From: Pseudomonas sp. AL03
GTDB lineage: Bacteria; Pseudomonadota; Gammaproteobacteria; Pseudomonadales; Pseudomonadaceae
Direction of reading: 5' to 3'
Assembly (NCBI RefSeq): GCF_029960815.1
Contig: NZ_JASBRE010000004.1
Coordinates: 62,001 to 126,000, forward strand
DNA length: 64,000 nt
Part shown: positions 36,398 through 50,739 of the stretch, in pieces
Layout of the letters: the number at the start of each line of letters is the position of its first letter
Numbering within the stretch: position 1 is the stretch's first letter
Position numbers and translations under genes: made by a program
Notes under the pieces: model-generated
Told to the model about the DNA's origin: nothing
Database searches by the model: none
What the model saw: only the letters and a program-made list of their open reading frames with translations

Positions 36398-38374
36398 TCA
36401 ACGAAACCGGTCGACCTCCGCTCGCAACTCCGCAGCCAGGCTTTCCAGCTCTTTAGCCGTGACGGCCAGATTCGATACCACTTCACGCTGCTCGCTGTTG
36501 GCCAGCGCAATGCTCTGCAGATTGCTGCTGAGCAATGTCGCGGTGCTGCTCTGCTCCTGCGTCGCCGTGGTAATCGCCGCGAATTGCTGCCCGGCAGAAC
36601 GGCTTTGCTCATCAATCCGCGCCAGCGCCGAAGCGACGTTGGCGTTGCGCGACAGGCCTTCCTGCATCAACACGTTGCCCTGCTCCATAGTGCTGATGGC
36701 ATTGCCAGTTTCCTGCTGAATGCTTTGGATCATGCCGGAAATTTCGTCAGTCGCTTTGCGAGTGCGTGAAGCCAGGTTGCGAACTTCATCGGCCACCACC
36801 GCAAAACCACGACCCTGCTCGCCGGCACGAGCGGCTTCGATGGCGGCGTTGAGCGCCAGGAGGTTGGTTTGATCGGCAATCGAAGTAATCACACCGACAA
36901 TGCCACCGATTTCCTGGGAGCGCTGACCCAAGGTATTGATCACCGTCGCCGTGCTTTGAAGCGCGCCGGCGATTTGCTCAAGAGACGAGGACGCTTCGTC
37001 CATCGACGTACGACCGATCTGGGTTTGCTGTGCGTTTTCCTGAGCCAGACGCTGGGTGCTGCCCATGTTGTCGGCAATGTTCAGGGAGGTGGCGCTGAAT
37101 TCTTCCACGGCGCCAGCCATGCTGGTGATTTCGCCCGACTGCTGCTCCATCCCTTCATAGGCACCGCCGGACAGACCGGACAAGGCCTGGGCACGGCTGT
37201 TGACCTCTTGCGAAGCTTTGCGGATGTGCTCGACCATGGTCGACAAAGCTTGGCTCATCTGGTTGAAAGCGCGGGCCAGCTGACCGATCTCGTCGTTGCT
37301 CGACACGTTCAGCCGCACGCTCAAATCACCGGCACCCAAGGCTTCAGCCTGACGCACCAAATCACCCAGCGGCGCGAGTTTGCTGCGCAACAGCCAGACT
37401 GCCGAGCCCACAGCGATCAACATCGCCAGCAGACTGCCAATCGCCAATTGAATACCGACACTCCAGGTCACGGCACGGATTTCGGTTTTCGGCATACTCG
37501 CCACCACCGACCATGGGCCGCCTTCAAACGGTACGGCAATGCTGTAGAAATCTTCGAACTTGTCGCTCCAGAACTCGCCCTTGCCCGGCGTCTTCGCCAA
37601 CCCAACGATGCTCGGAGTCGCCTGATCCAGCGCTTGTACACCCGCTATCGGCACCAGCCATTTGTTCTGTTCATCCAGCAGCGCCAGGGAACCGGTCTGG
37701 CCGATACGGAAGCGCTTGAGGTTGGCGAACTGCGCGTTCTGCGCGTCGGTGTAGTCGAATCCTACGAACAGGACGGCGATCACCTTACCGCTGCTGTCGC
37801 GTACGGGGGTGTACTGAGTCATGTAGGAGCGCTCGAACAGCAAGGCACGACCGACATAGCTCTGCCCCGCCATCAAACGGGCATAGGCCGGGTTAGCGTG
37901 ATCGAGCAGCGTGCCGATGGCCCGGTTGCCGTCCTGTTTGCTAAGTGAGGTGCTGACCCGAATAAAGTCTTCGCCGCTGCGCACGAACACCGTCGCAACG
38001 CCCGCCGTCATTTGCTTGAACTCGTCCACTTCCTTGAAGTTGTTGTTCAACACTTCGCTGCCCAGGTGCAGGCCCGGGGTCTGGGTGCCCGCCACGGTCA
38101 CCGGTTCGTCCGGATGCACGCTCAGCCCCGCGCTGAAGCGCTTCTCGAACAAACCGGCCAGGCGCTGGGTACTTTCACGCAACGTGCCGTGAAAGGTACT
38201 CAACTGATCGGCCAGCAACCGGGCTTCACTGGCCAGGTGCTCTTCGCGGGTGGCGAGATTGGCGGTGTCCAGCGAACGCAGGGCGAACACGGTACTGCCG
38301 CTGATGACAATCGCCAGTATCACGGCAAGCGCAAGACCAAGCTGTGAGGCGATCCGGGCACGAGGTTGGGACAT
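36398..38374 (-). CDS. Methyl-accepting chemotaxis protein with Cache sensor
   Basis: A 658-residue chemoreceptor. It has an N-terminal transmembrane helix ([20 protein letters not shown]), a periplasmic Cache_3-Cache_2-type sensor (about 40-310; [38 protein letters not shown]), a second transmembrane helix, HAMP ([20 protein letters not shown]), and the signalling domain with the hairpin tip [20 protein letters not shown]. The ligand cannot be inferred. I chose ATG 38374 with RBS CAGGAG. Confidence 0.9.
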   Translation of the reverse strand: MSQPRARIASQLGLALAVILAIVISGSTVFALRSLDTANLATREEHLASEARLLADQLSTFHGTLRESTQRLAGLFEKRFSAGLSVHPDEPVTVAGTQTPGLHLGSEVLNNNFKEVDEFKQMTAGVATVFVRSGEDFIRVSTSLSKQDGNRAIGTLLDHANPAYARLMAGQSYVGRALLFERSYMTQYTPVRDSSGKVIAVLFVGFDYTDAQNAQFANLKRFRIGQTGSLALLDEQNKWLVPIAGVQALDQATPSIVGLAKTPGKGEFWSDKFEDFYSIAVPFEGGPWSVVASMPKTEIRAVTWSVGIQLAIGSLLAMLIAVGSAVWLLRSKLAPLGDLVRQAEALGAGDLSVRLNVSSNDEIGQLARAFNQMSQALSTMVEHIRKASQEVNSRAQALSGLSGGAYEGMEQQSGEITSMAGAVEEFSATSLNIADNMGSTQRLAQENAQQTQIGRTSMDEASSSLEQIAGALQSTATVINTLGQRSQEIGGIVGVITSIADQTNLLALNAAIEAARAGEQGRGFAVVADEVRNLASRTRKATDEISGMIQSIQQETGNAISTMEQGNVLMQEGLSRNANVASALARIDEQSRSAGQQFAAITTATQEQSSTATLLSSNLQSIALANSEQREVVSNLAVTAKELESLAAELRAEVDRFR

Positions 38375-38556
38375 GACAGCTCCTGGCCGAGTGACCGGAT
38401 CATCCTGATCACGACGCACACTCAGCAAAATTTCTAATGGGAATTACGTCGAACCTGCACGAAGGTTCCACCTGCAGACTTTCGGCGGCAAACCTGAATA
38501 CTTGAGTAATTAACCGGGATATGGCTCAAGGCCGCCATTGCGGCGGCTCTATCGAT

Positions 38557-39477
38557 TCAGCTCAAGTGCTCGACGTCCGGTAACTCCATGGCGCGAACTT
38601 CGCCTTGGAGGAAATCGCTGAGCCTGCGCAAACGTTCACCTCCGGGGCGTGTTTTCGGCCAGACGAGGTAATAATTCTCACCGCTGGCGACGGCCGTCGG
38701 CCACGGCAGACTCAGACGTCCCTGCGCCACATCCTCCGCCACCATCAGCAGATCGCCCATGGACACGCCGTAGCCTCGGGCGGCGGCGATCATGCCCAGC
38801 TCCAGCGTGTCGAACACCTGCCCGCCCTTGAGTGACACCTGGTCCGCCAGCCCCATGCGTTCCAGCCAGCTGCGCCAGTCACGACGATCCGGCGTCGGGT
38901 GCAGCAGTTCGGCATTGGCCAGTCGCGCGACATCCCACGGCTGATCCTGCAGAAGATTCGGCGCGCCGACTGGAATCAGCTCTTCCGGGAACAGGAAACT
39001 CGCCTCCCAGTCCGGCTGAAAATGCCCGTTGCTGAGGATGACGGCGCAGTCGAACGGTTCATGGTTGAAGTCCACCGAGTCGACGTCCATCCAGGCGCTG
39101 GTCAATTGCACCTCATTGCCTGGTTGTAGGTGCCGAAAGCGGCTGAGCCGTGCCAGCAGCCAACGCATGGTCAGGGTCGACGGCGCTTTCATGCGCAGAA
39201 TGTCATCCTCGGCGCGCAAGGTACTGCAGGCCCGCTCCAGCGCGGTGAAGCCTTCACGAATGCCCGGCAGGATCAGCCGCGCCGATTCGGTCAATTGCAG
39301 ATTGCGCCCGCTGCGGTGAAACAGCCGACAGGCAAAATGGTCTTCGAGCGTACGAATATGTCGGCTGACCGCACTTTGAGTGATCGATAATTCTTCGGCT
39401 GCACGGGTAAACGAGCTGTGCCGAGCCGCCGCTTCGAATGCGCGCAGGGCATACAAGGGAGGAAGACGACGGGACAT
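38557..39477 (-). CDS. LysR-family regulator (GcvA-like)
   Basis: A 306-residue LTTR. The HTH is within residues 1-65 (LRAFEAAARHSSFTRAAEEL, ITQSAVSRHIRTLEDHFACR), with the GcvA-type N-terminus MSRRLPPLYALRAFEAAARH. The C-terminal half is the effector-binding domain. It is divergent from the MATE transporter gene, which may be its target; LTTRs often control the adjacent divergent gene. Confidence 0.88.
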   Translation of the reverse strand: MSRRLPPLYALRAFEAAARHSSFTRAAEELSITQSAVSRHIRTLEDHFACRLFHRSGRNLQLTESARLILPGIREGFTALERACSTLRAEDDILRMKAPSTLTMRWLLARLSRFRHLQPGNEVQLTSAWMDVDSVDFNHEPFDCAVILSNGHFQPDWEASFLFPEELIPVGAPNLLQDQPWDVARLANAELLHPTPDRRDWRSWLERMGLADQVSLKGGQVFDTLELGMIAAARGYGVSMGDLLMVAEDVAQGRLSLPWPTAVASGENYYLVWPKTRPGGERLRRLSDFLQGEVRAMELPDVEHLS

Positions 39478-39653
39478 TCGGAAACCTCCTATAGCGGGAT
39501 TCGGTCACCCTAGCAGAAACTCTCCAGCATGAGTTTGAATCATGCCACCCATCCTTTTTATCCCTTTGTGCAAACCCCGTAGAGCGCCGAGAATCGACGC
39601 CTTCCTGTCCTCTTTGGCTTTCCTTTTCTCTTTAAGAGCGGAGCGTGACGACC

Positions 39654-41051
39654 ATGCAGCATCCAGCACGTACCGAACTCTGGGCCATCCTGCGGCTGGC
39701 GGGGCCGTTGATTGCCTCGCAGTTGGCGCACATGCTGATGGTCCTCACCGACACCTTGATGATGGCGCGCCTGAGTCCCGAAGCGTTGGCCGGGGGTGGC
39801 CTGGGTGCGGCGACTTACTCGTTCGTGTCGATTTTCTGTATTGGCGTGATCGCCGCGGTCGGCACCCTCGTGGCAATCCGTCAGGGTGCCGGCGACATCG
39901 TCGGCGCCGCCAGGCTGACTCAGGCCGGGTTATGGCTGGCGTGGTTGATGGCGCTGGTGGCCGGGCTGCTGCTGTGGAACCTGAAACCGGTCTTGCTGCT
40001 GTTCGGCCAGACCGAAACCAACGTCCATGCGGCAGGACAGTTCCTGCTGATCCTGCCGTTCGCCCTGCCCGGCTACCTGAGCTTCATGGCCCTGCGCGGC
40101 TTCACCAGCGCCATCGGCCGGGCGACGCCGGTGATGGTGATCAGCCTGGGTGGCACCGTGGCCAACTTCGTCCTCAACTACGCGTTCATCACCGGGATGT
40201 TCGGCTTGCCAAAAATGGGCCTGGTGGGGATTGGCCTGGTCACCGCGATCGTCGCCAACCTGATGGCCGTGGCACTGGCGCTGCACATCCGTCGGCATCC
40301 GGCCTACGACGCTTATCCCTTGCGTCAGGGCCTGTCGCGGCCCAACCGTCAGTACCTTAAAGAACTGTGGCGCCTGGGCCTGCCCATCGGCGGTACCTAT
40401 GCAGTGGAAGTCGGGCTGTTTGCCTTTGCGGCGCTGTGCATGGGCACCATGGGCAGTACGCAACTGGGCGCACACCAGATCGCCCTGCAAATCGTCTCGG
40501 TGGCGTTCATGGTTCCGGCGGGGCTTTCCTATGCGATCACCATGCGTATCGGTCAGCACTACGGCGCTGGGCAACTGCTGGATGCACGGCTGGCCGGACG
40601 GGTCGGGATTGCCTTTGGCGCGGCGGCGATGCTGGGCTTCGCCATGGTCTTCTGGTTGCTGCCGAATCAGCTGATCGGTTTGTTCCTGGACCACAATGAC
40701 CCGGCGTTTCGCGAAGTCATCAACCTGGCCGTGAGTCTGTTGGCGGTGGCCGCGTGGTTCGAGCTGTTCGACGGCACGCAAACCATCGCCATGGGCTGCA
40801 TTCGCGGGCTCAAGGATGCCAAGACGACGTTTCTGGTGGGTTTGGGCTGCTATTGGCTGATTGGCGCGCCAGCCGCCTGGTGGATGGCCTTCCATTTGGA
40901 TTGGGGGCCAACGGGTGTCTGGTGGGGATTGGCGCTGGGGTTGGCGTGCGCGGCGGTGAGCCTGACGTTGGCGTTTGAGTGGAAGATGACGCGGATGATT
41001 CGGCGGGAGCCGTCGTCAGGGGCAAGCTTCCAAATCGCCCAGCCTGACTGA
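39654..41051 (+). CDS. MATE-family multidrug efflux transporter (NorM-like)
   Basis: A 465-residue membrane protein with 12 predicted helices and MATE signatures such as LADTLMMARLS-like VLTDTLMMARLSPEALAG and MALRGFTSAIGRATPVM. It exports cationic drugs with Na+ or H+. I chose ATG 39654 over GTG 39645 because GGAG (39640-39643) is too close to the GTG. It is divergent from a LysR regulator. Confidence 0.88.
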   Translation: MQHPARTELWAILRLAGPLIASQLAHMLMVLTDTLMMARLSPEALAGGGLGAATYSFVSIFCIGVIAAVGTLVAIRQGAGDIVGAARLTQAGLWLAWLMALVAGLLLWNLKPVLLLFGQTETNVHAAGQFLLILPFALPGYLSFMALRGFTSAIGRATPVMVISLGGTVANFVLNYAFITGMFGLPKMGLVGIGLVTAIVANLMAVALALHIRRHPAYDAYPLRQGLSRPNRQYLKELWRLGLPIGGTYAVEVGLFAFAALCMGTMGSTQLGAHQIALQIVSVAFMVPAGLSYAITMRIGQHYGAGQLLDARLAGRVGIAFGAAAMLGFAMVFWLLPNQLIGLFLDHNDPAFREVINLAVSLLAVAAWFELFDGTQTIAMGCIRGLKDAKTTFLVGLGCYWLIGAPAAWWMAFHLDWGPTGVWWGLALGLACAAVSLTLAFEWKMTRMIRREPSSGASFQIAQPD

Positions 41052-41058
41052 GATCCCT

Positions 41059-41150
41059 TGTAGGAGCGAGGCTTGCCCGCGAAGAGGCCATATCTGATAC
41101 CACATGTGTTGAATGTCAGACCGCCTTCGCGGGCAAGCCTCGCTCCTACA
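41059..41150. repeat. REP doublet
   Basis: TGTAGGAGCGAGGCTTGCCC + GCGAA at 41059-41083 and its inverted copy at 41126-41150, between the MATE and proE 3' ends. Confidence 0.85.
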
Positions 41151-41160
41151 GGGTCTGTGG

Positions 41161-42834
41161 TTAGCTCACGACTTCCAATGCGGGCTGCTGATTGCTGCCG
41201 AAGCTCAAATACTCAACCAGCTCCGTCAGCGGCAATGGCTTGCTGATCAGATATCCCTGCACCTGGTCGCAACCAAACCCGCGCAAAAGTTCCAGTTGCT
41301 CCGGCGTTTCTACGCCCTCGGCAACCACTTCAAGGTTGAGGTTGTGCGCCAGATTGATCATCGCGTGGACCAGTTTGCGATTCTCTTCGCGCTGTTCCAT
41401 GCCGCCGACAAAGCTCTTGTCGATCTTCAGCAAGGTAATGGGCAAGCTGTTGAGGTGCACAAACGAAGAGAAACCGGTACCGAAGTCATCCAGCGAGAAG
41501 CGTACGCCCAGTCGCCCGAGGGCATCCATGGTCTGCTTCACCAGATCGCTGCGACGCATGACGGCGGTTTCGGTCAGTTCGAATTCCAGCCATTGCGCCT
41601 CGACGCCGCGCTCGGCAATCAACCGACTCAGCGTCGACAGTAACTGGCTGTCCTGAAACTGCCGGAACGAGAGGTTGATCGCCATGTGCAACGCCGGCAA
41701 ACCCCGTTCGCGCAACGCCTGCATGTCGCGCAAGGCGCGGGAAATCACCCAGTAACCGAGCGGCACGATCAAGCCGCTATGCTCGGCCAGCGGCACGAAT
41801 TCGCTGGGTGGCAGCAAGCCTCGCTCGCCATGACGCCAGCGCACCAAAGCTTCGAGGCCGACGATCTGCCCGTCCTCAAGGTTTAGGCGTGGCTGGTAAT
41901 GCAGCTCCAGTTCATCCCGACGCAACGCCCGGCGCAGCTCGCTTTCGAGGTCGGCCATGCTGCGGGCATTGCGATTGATGCGTTCGTTGAAAATGTGAAA
42001 GGTGCAGCCCTGAGTGCTTTTGGCTTGTTGCATGGCGATGTGCGCGTGCCACATCAGCGGGTCGGCGCCGGCCTGGGCCCGGGCGTGGGCAATACCGAGG
42101 CTTGAGCCGATCAACAGGCTTTCGCCGTCGACCCAGTAAGGTTCGGCCAGCGCTTCGGTAATGCGTTCGGCCATCCATTCGGCGCGCTGAGGCGCGCGGC
42201 GGGTGTCGATCAGCAGGGCAAATTCATCGCTGCCCAACCGCGCCAGTTGATCGCCGGCCTCAAGCTGGCTTTTCAGCCGCGCGACCACTTGCAGAATCAG
42301 CCGGTCACCGGCCTGATGGCCGAGGGCGTCGTTGGCGTGACGGAAGTTATCGAGGTCGAGGTGACCAAGGGCCAGGCCGCGGCCGTCGTTTTCCGCCAGG
42401 CGTGCCGCCAGCAAGGTCTGGAAACCCTGACGGTTGGCGATGCCGGTCAGCGGGTCTTGCGCGGCCAGGCGTTGCAGTGTGTTTTCCAGCACGCCGCGCT
42501 CACGCACATGGCGCAGGCAACGGCGCAACATGCCGGGATCGAGCAGATCGCGCACCAGCCAGTCACTGACACCATCGGGCGGCGACAGCGGCTCATGCTC
42601 GAGCAGCAACACCGTCGGCAGGCTGCAACGGCCGGGCAAAGGCTGGAGAGCCGGGATCGTCAATAACACCGCGCTGCGGTTGTCATCAAATAGACTGCTG
42701 ACCGACTCCCAGCTCGGCGCGCTGATCAGCACGGCCGAGTTCCCCATCGGAGCCAGGCACTCGCGCAACAACGCTGCCCACGCTGGCTCTTCCGCCAGTA
42801 GCAGCAAACGCAAGGGTTCGACAGGCGTAGACAA
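41161..42834 (-). CDS. proE: ProE-like c-di-GMP phosphodiesterase (degenerate GGDEF + EAL)
   Basis: A 557-residue cytoplasmic protein. An N-terminal receiver-like region (1-110) lacks a clear phospho-acceptor. The GGDEF domain has GSDEF at 201-205 in place of GGDEF. The EAL domain begins with EALVRW at 328 and keeps DDFGTGFSS, LKIDKSFV and AEGVET. The intact EAL and altered GGDEF predict net c-di-GMP breakdown. The position between a MATE gene and rep matches P. aeruginosa PA5295 (ProE), a phosphodiesterase that lowers exopolysaccharide. Confidence 0.85.
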   Translation of the reverse strand: MSTPVEPLRLLLLAEEPAWAALLRECLAPMGNSAVLISAPSWESVSSLFDDNRSAVLLTIPALQPLPGRCSLPTVLLLEHEPLSPPDGVSDWLVRDLLDPGMLRRCLRHVRERGVLENTLQRLAAQDPLTGIANRQGFQTLLAARLAENDGRGLALGHLDLDNFRHANDALGHQAGDRLILQVVARLKSQLEAGDQLARLGSDEFALLIDTRRAPQRAEWMAERITEALAEPYWVDGESLLIGSSLGIAHARAQAGADPLMWHAHIAMQQAKSTQGCTFHIFNERINRNARSMADLESELRRALRRDELELHYQPRLNLEDGQIVGLEALVRWRHGERGLLPPSEFVPLAEHSGLIVPLGYWVISRALRDMQALRERGLPALHMAINLSFRQFQDSQLLSTLSRLIAERGVEAQWLEFELTETAVMRRSDLVKQTMDALGRLGVRFSLDDFGTGFSSFVHLNSLPITLLKIDKSFVGGMEQREENRKLVHAMINLAHNLNLEVVAEGVETPEQLELLRGFGCDQVQGYLISKPLPLTELVEYLSFGSNQQPALEVVS

Positions 42835-43097
42835 GCTAGCTCCCTAGACTCTGCAAAGATGTAGGCGACGGGCATTATGCAGCGCCGGTAACCAATGACC
42901 AAATGACATCGGTTATCAACCGTTGCTTTGTATCGTGAATGACGAACATTAGACGCAAACTCATCGCGCATCCTGCGTGAAAGTATCAAAACCGGCAAAT
43001 ATAGATAGCGTGCTGCGTCACAAGTCGGAGAGAGCAGCACAATTCGCTGAGCCTGTTAAAATGCCGGCCCATTTCGCAAACGACTCCCTGATTTCGT

Positions 43098-45738
<2,641 letters not shown>

Positions 45739-45750
45739 CCCTCGCTGATG

Positions 45751-45863
45751 ATCGTTCCCACGCTCCGCGTGGGAATGCCTCAAGGGACGCTCCGCGTTCC
45801 AGCTTTCGAATGGGACGCGGAGCGTCCCGGGCTGTATTCCCACGCAGAGCGTGGGAACGATCA
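45751..45863. repeat. Compound REP cluster
   Basis: Outer palindromes ATCGTTCCCACGCTCCGCGT (45751 on) and its partner ending GTGGGAACGAT at 45862 enclose an inner pair, GGGACGCTCCGCGTTCC and GGGACGCGGAGCGTCCC. The whole can fold into a branched structure between xpt and the convergent CoA-transferase gene. Confidence 0.8.
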
Positions 45864-45870
45864 GTCACGA

Positions 45871-47796
<1,926 letters not shown>

Positions 47797-47887
47797 CTGA
47801 TCCTCCCTTACATTCCGTGAACTGGGGTTGGACCGAGCTTGCCGGGCCTTTGCTGCAAAGAATAGTCCCAGGCGCAAATCGCGGGCA

Positions 47888-47915
47888 CAAAAAAGCCGCT
47901 CGCAAGCGGCTTTTT
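47888..47915. terminator. Terminator after cytochrome c5 gene
   Basis: AAAAAAGCCGCT/AGCGGCTTTTT hairpin with a 4-nt loop. The T run on the minus strand ends the cytochrome gene upstream. Confidence 0.88.
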
Positions 47916-47931
47916 CGCTGAAGATGGAGGC

Positions 47932-48357
47932 TTATTTCAAGCCGGACATCTTCTGGATGGCGCCCTTGAGATCTGCATCAGAGCAGTCGGCGCAGGTACC
48001 TTTAGGCGGCATCGCGTTGACGCCGGAGATCGCCTTCGCCAGCAAGCCGTCAAGGCCGCCTTGTTTCTTGGCGCGGTCGCCCCAGGCTGTCGCATCACCG
48101 ACTTTCGGCGCGCCCAACAGGCCGGTGCCGTGGCAAGCGTTACAATGTTTTGCAATCACGGAATCAGGGGTTTTGGCATCACCACCACCCGCCGAAGCAG
48201 CGACTTCCATCCCCTTGCACTCTTTACCCTGAACGCAAACCTGGCCGACTGGCTCAAGGCGTTTAGCAATATCGTCGTTGGTCGCAGCTTGTGCGCTGAC
48301 TGCCCATAGGGCCAATACGGTTGCTGGTACGGCCAGCATTTTCATAATTAGATTCAC
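47932..48357 (-). CDS. cycB: Cytochrome c5 (CycB-like)
   Basis: A 141-residue secreted cytochrome. The signal peptide ends at AVSAQA (about residue 24). Haem motif CNACH is at 72-76, the distal Met is in NAMPPKG, and the late CADC pair is typical of cytochrome c5; an extra VCVQGKEC pair precedes the haem domain. I chose GTG 48357 because AGGGTG lies a proper distance upstream; ATG 48345 lacks an RBS. Periplasmic electron carrier. Confidence 0.88.
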   Translation of the reverse strand: MNLIMKMLAVPATVLALWAVSAQAATNDDIAKRLEPVGQVCVQGKECKGMEVAASAGGGDAKTPDSVIAKHCNACHGTGLLGAPKVGDATAWGDRAKKQGGLDGLLAKAISGVNAMPPKGTCADCSDADLKGAIQKMSGLK

Positions 48358-48526
48358 GCGTTCACCCTCAATGGTGGCTAGTCACGCCCACGGCCACGGT
48401 TCGCAGGCGGGCGCAAGTATAACGGTAAGCCCGCCACACTGAAACAACCCCAAAGTCGAAGGGGTCTTATGCGTGGCGAAAAAACAACTCGGGCACCTGC
48501 GCAATGCTGGCGGGACGCCTCTTTTT

Positions 48527-49075
48527 TTAGAAATTTGCTGGAGTAGCTGCGCTGATTAGTCGCGCCGGCGCATCGAACGGATTACGGAAACGGTGCGGTT
48601 TAGTACTTTCAAAGTAGTAGCTGTCGCCGGCTTCGAGCACAAAAGTTTCGAGCCCTACCACCAGTTCAAGTCGACCTTCGAGCAAAATCCCGGTTTCCTC
48701 GCCCTCATGGGTGAGCATCTCGTCACCGGTGTCGGCGCCTGGCGGGTAGATTTCGTTGAGGAACGCGATGGCCCGGCTCGGATGAGCCCTGCCGACCAGT
48801 TTCATGGTCACTGCGCCATCGGAAATATCGATCAGCTCGTTGGCTTTGTAGACGATCTGAGTCGGTTTTTCCTGCAGGATCTCTTCGGAAAAGAACTCGA
48901 CCATGGACATGGGAATCCCGCCCAGCACCTTCCTCAGCGAACTGATCGAGGGGCTGACGCTGTTCTTCTCGATCATCGAAATGGTGCTGTTGGTGACGCC
49001 CGCGCGTTTGGCGAGTTCACGCTGGGAAAGTCCTTTGAGCTTACGGATGGATTGCAGTCGTTCACCGACGTCCAA
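48527..49075 (-). CDS. pauR: PauR-type XRE/cupin regulator (TTG start)
   Basis: A 182-residue regulator. The N-terminal XRE HTH (RLQSIRKLKGLSQRELAKRA, TNSTISMIEKNSVSPSISSL) is followed by a C-terminal cupin sensor (HEGEETGILLEGRLELVVG; AGDSYYFESTKPHRFRN). This matches PauR, the repressor of polyamine catabolism in P. aeruginosa, in the same place before dadX. I chose TTG 49075 because GGAGG lies 7 nt upstream and the N-terminus then fits the family; ATG or GTG starts further upstream add unrelated sequence. Confidence 0.85.
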   Translation of the reverse strand: MDVGERLQSIRKLKGLSQRELAKRAGVTNSTISMIEKNSVSPSISSLRKVLGGIPMSMVEFFSEEILQEKPTQIVYKANELIDISDGAVTMKLVGRAHPSRAIAFLNEIYPPGADTGDEMLTHEGEETGILLEGRLELVVGLETFVLEAGDSYYFESTKPHRFRNPFDAPARLISAATPANF

Positions 49076-49200
49076 GCTTGCGCCTCCAAGATTCAGGTTG
49101 TTGGAATATTGAGCGTTATCATGGCGACAGCGTTCAGTATTTACAACACTTGGACCTGAATCCTGTTTGGCGAAGCGACTTTCGGTCGGCGCGCTTTGCG

Positions 49201-50274
49201 TCAAGCCCCGGAATAGAGCATTGACACCCGGCGCAGGTTGCAGAAGATCTGGTAAGGAATCGTGCCCGCGGCCGCAGCCACGTCACTGGCGAGGATATTT
49301 TTGCCCCACAACTCGACGGTCGAACCGAGACCGGCTTGCGGCGCATCGGTCAGGTCGATACAGAGCATGTCCATCGACACTCTGCCAATCAACTGGCTGC
49401 GCTGTCCGGCAACCATCACTGGCGTACCGGTCGGTGCCTGACGTGGGTAGCCGTCGGCGTAACCCATGGCTACCACGCCCACGCGCATCGGTTTCTGGGT
49501 GATGAATTGGGCGCCGTAACCGATCGGCTCGCCGGCCGGCAGTTCACGCACGCAAATCACTTTCGATTCGAGGGTCATCACCGGTTGCAGGCGCGACGCC
49601 ACGGCATTGGCTTCTTCGAATGGCGTAGCGCCGTAGAGCATGATGCCCGGGCGAACCCAATCACTGGGAATCTGCGGCCAACCGAGCACTGCTGGCGAGT
49701 TGCGCAGGCTGACCTCGGCCGACAAGCCCTGACGCGCGGCTTCGAACACGGCGACCTGTTCTGCACTGGCCTGACTGTGCAGCTCATCGGCCCGGGCAAA
49801 GTGGCTCATCAGAACAATCTTCGCAACCTTGCCGCTGGCCAGCAGCCGTTGATAGGCCGCCTGATAATCCTTTGGATGCAAGCCAACCCGATGCATGCCC
49901 GAATCGAGCTTGAGCCAGACCGTGATCGGCTTGCTCAGTGCAGCGTTCTCGATGGCTTCGAGCTGCCACAGCGAATGCACCACGCACCAGAAGTCATGCT
50001 CAACGATCAGCGACAGCTCATCGGCCTCGAAAAAACCTTCCAGCAACAACACCGGCGCACGAATGCCCGCGGCTCGCAGCGCCAGGGCCTCTTCAATACA
50101 AGCCACGGCAAATCCGTCCGCGCAGGCTTCCAGTGCCTGGGCGCAACGCACCGCGCCATGGCCATAGGCATCGGCCTTGATCACCGCGAGGGCCTTGGCC
50201 CCCGTGACTTCACGGGCGATTTGGTAGTTGTGACGCAGGGCTTGAAGGTCGATCAGGGCACGGGCAGGACGCAT
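49201..50274 (-). CDS. dadX: Catabolic alanine racemase DadX
   Basis: A 357-residue PLP racemase interconverting L- and D-alanine. PLP lysine Lys33 ([11 protein letters not shown]) and catalytic Tyr253 (IGYGAQF) are both intact. The start [18 protein letters not shown] equals that of P. aeruginosa DadX, so I chose ATG 50274 rather than the in-frame 50298. It feeds D-alanine to DadA and is the last gene of dadA-ridA-dadX. Confidence 0.95.
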   Translation of the reverse strand: MRPARALIDLQALRHNYQIAREVTGAKALAVIKADAYGHGAVRCAQALEACADGFAVACIEEALALRAAGIRAPVLLLEGFFEADELSLIVEHDFWCVVHSLWQLEAIENAALSKPITVWLKLDSGMHRVGLHPKDYQAAYQRLLASGKVAKIVLMSHFARADELHSQASAEQVAVFEAARQGLSAEVSLRNSPAVLGWPQIPSDWVRPGIMLYGATPFEEANAVASRLQPVMTLESKVICVRELPAGEPIGYGAQFITQKPMRVGVVAMGYADGYPRQAPTGTPVMVAGQRSQLIGRVSMDMLCIDLTDAPQAGLGSTVELWGKNILASDVAAAAGTIPYQIFCNLRRVSMLYSGA

Positions 50275-50385
50275 GGCGGCAGACTTCTGGTCGGTCATTG
50301 AGGAGGAAAAACCGGCGCTGGCTGACAGCGTGAACCGCGAGTAGCACCGGGAGAGGGATCTTTCTGAACACTTATGTCAGTGCAG

Positions 50386-50739
50386 TTATGGCAGAGCCGC
50401 GACAACTGACAGCTCAACCAGGATTTCCGGTTCACACAACTTCGATTCAACCGTGGCACGGGCCGGTGCGACGCCTTTTGGCAGCCACTTGTCCCAGACC
50501 GCATTCATGCCTTCGAAGTGCGCATCAATGTCTTTCAAGTAAATCGTCACCGACAGCAGGCGGCTCTTGTCGGTCCCGGCCAGATCCAGCAGACGCTCGA
50601 TGTTGGCAAGCGTTTCACGGGTCTGTTGTTCAATCCCGGCGTTCATATCGTCGCCGACCTGCCCTGCCAGATACACGGTCCCGCTGTGGACTACGATCTG
50701 GCTCATGCGCTCATTGGTGAGCTGGCGCTGGATTGACAT
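50386..50739 (-). CDS. RidA family protein of the dad operon
   Basis: A 117-residue Rid protein with [14 protein letters not shown] and the late SVTIYLKDI and [10 protein letters not shown] segments, including the conserved Arg. Rid proteins hydrolyse reactive enamines/imines to ketones. Its start lies inside the 3' end of dadA (29-nt overlap), so the two are co-produced. Detoxifying imines released by DadA is a sensible role but is inferred. Confidence 0.9.
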   Translation of the reverse strand: MSIQRQLTNERMSQIVVHSGTVYLAGQVGDDMNAGIEQQTRETLANIERLLDLAGTDKSRLLSVTIYLKDIDAHFEGMNAVWDKWLPKGVAPARATVESKLCEPEILVELSVVAALP

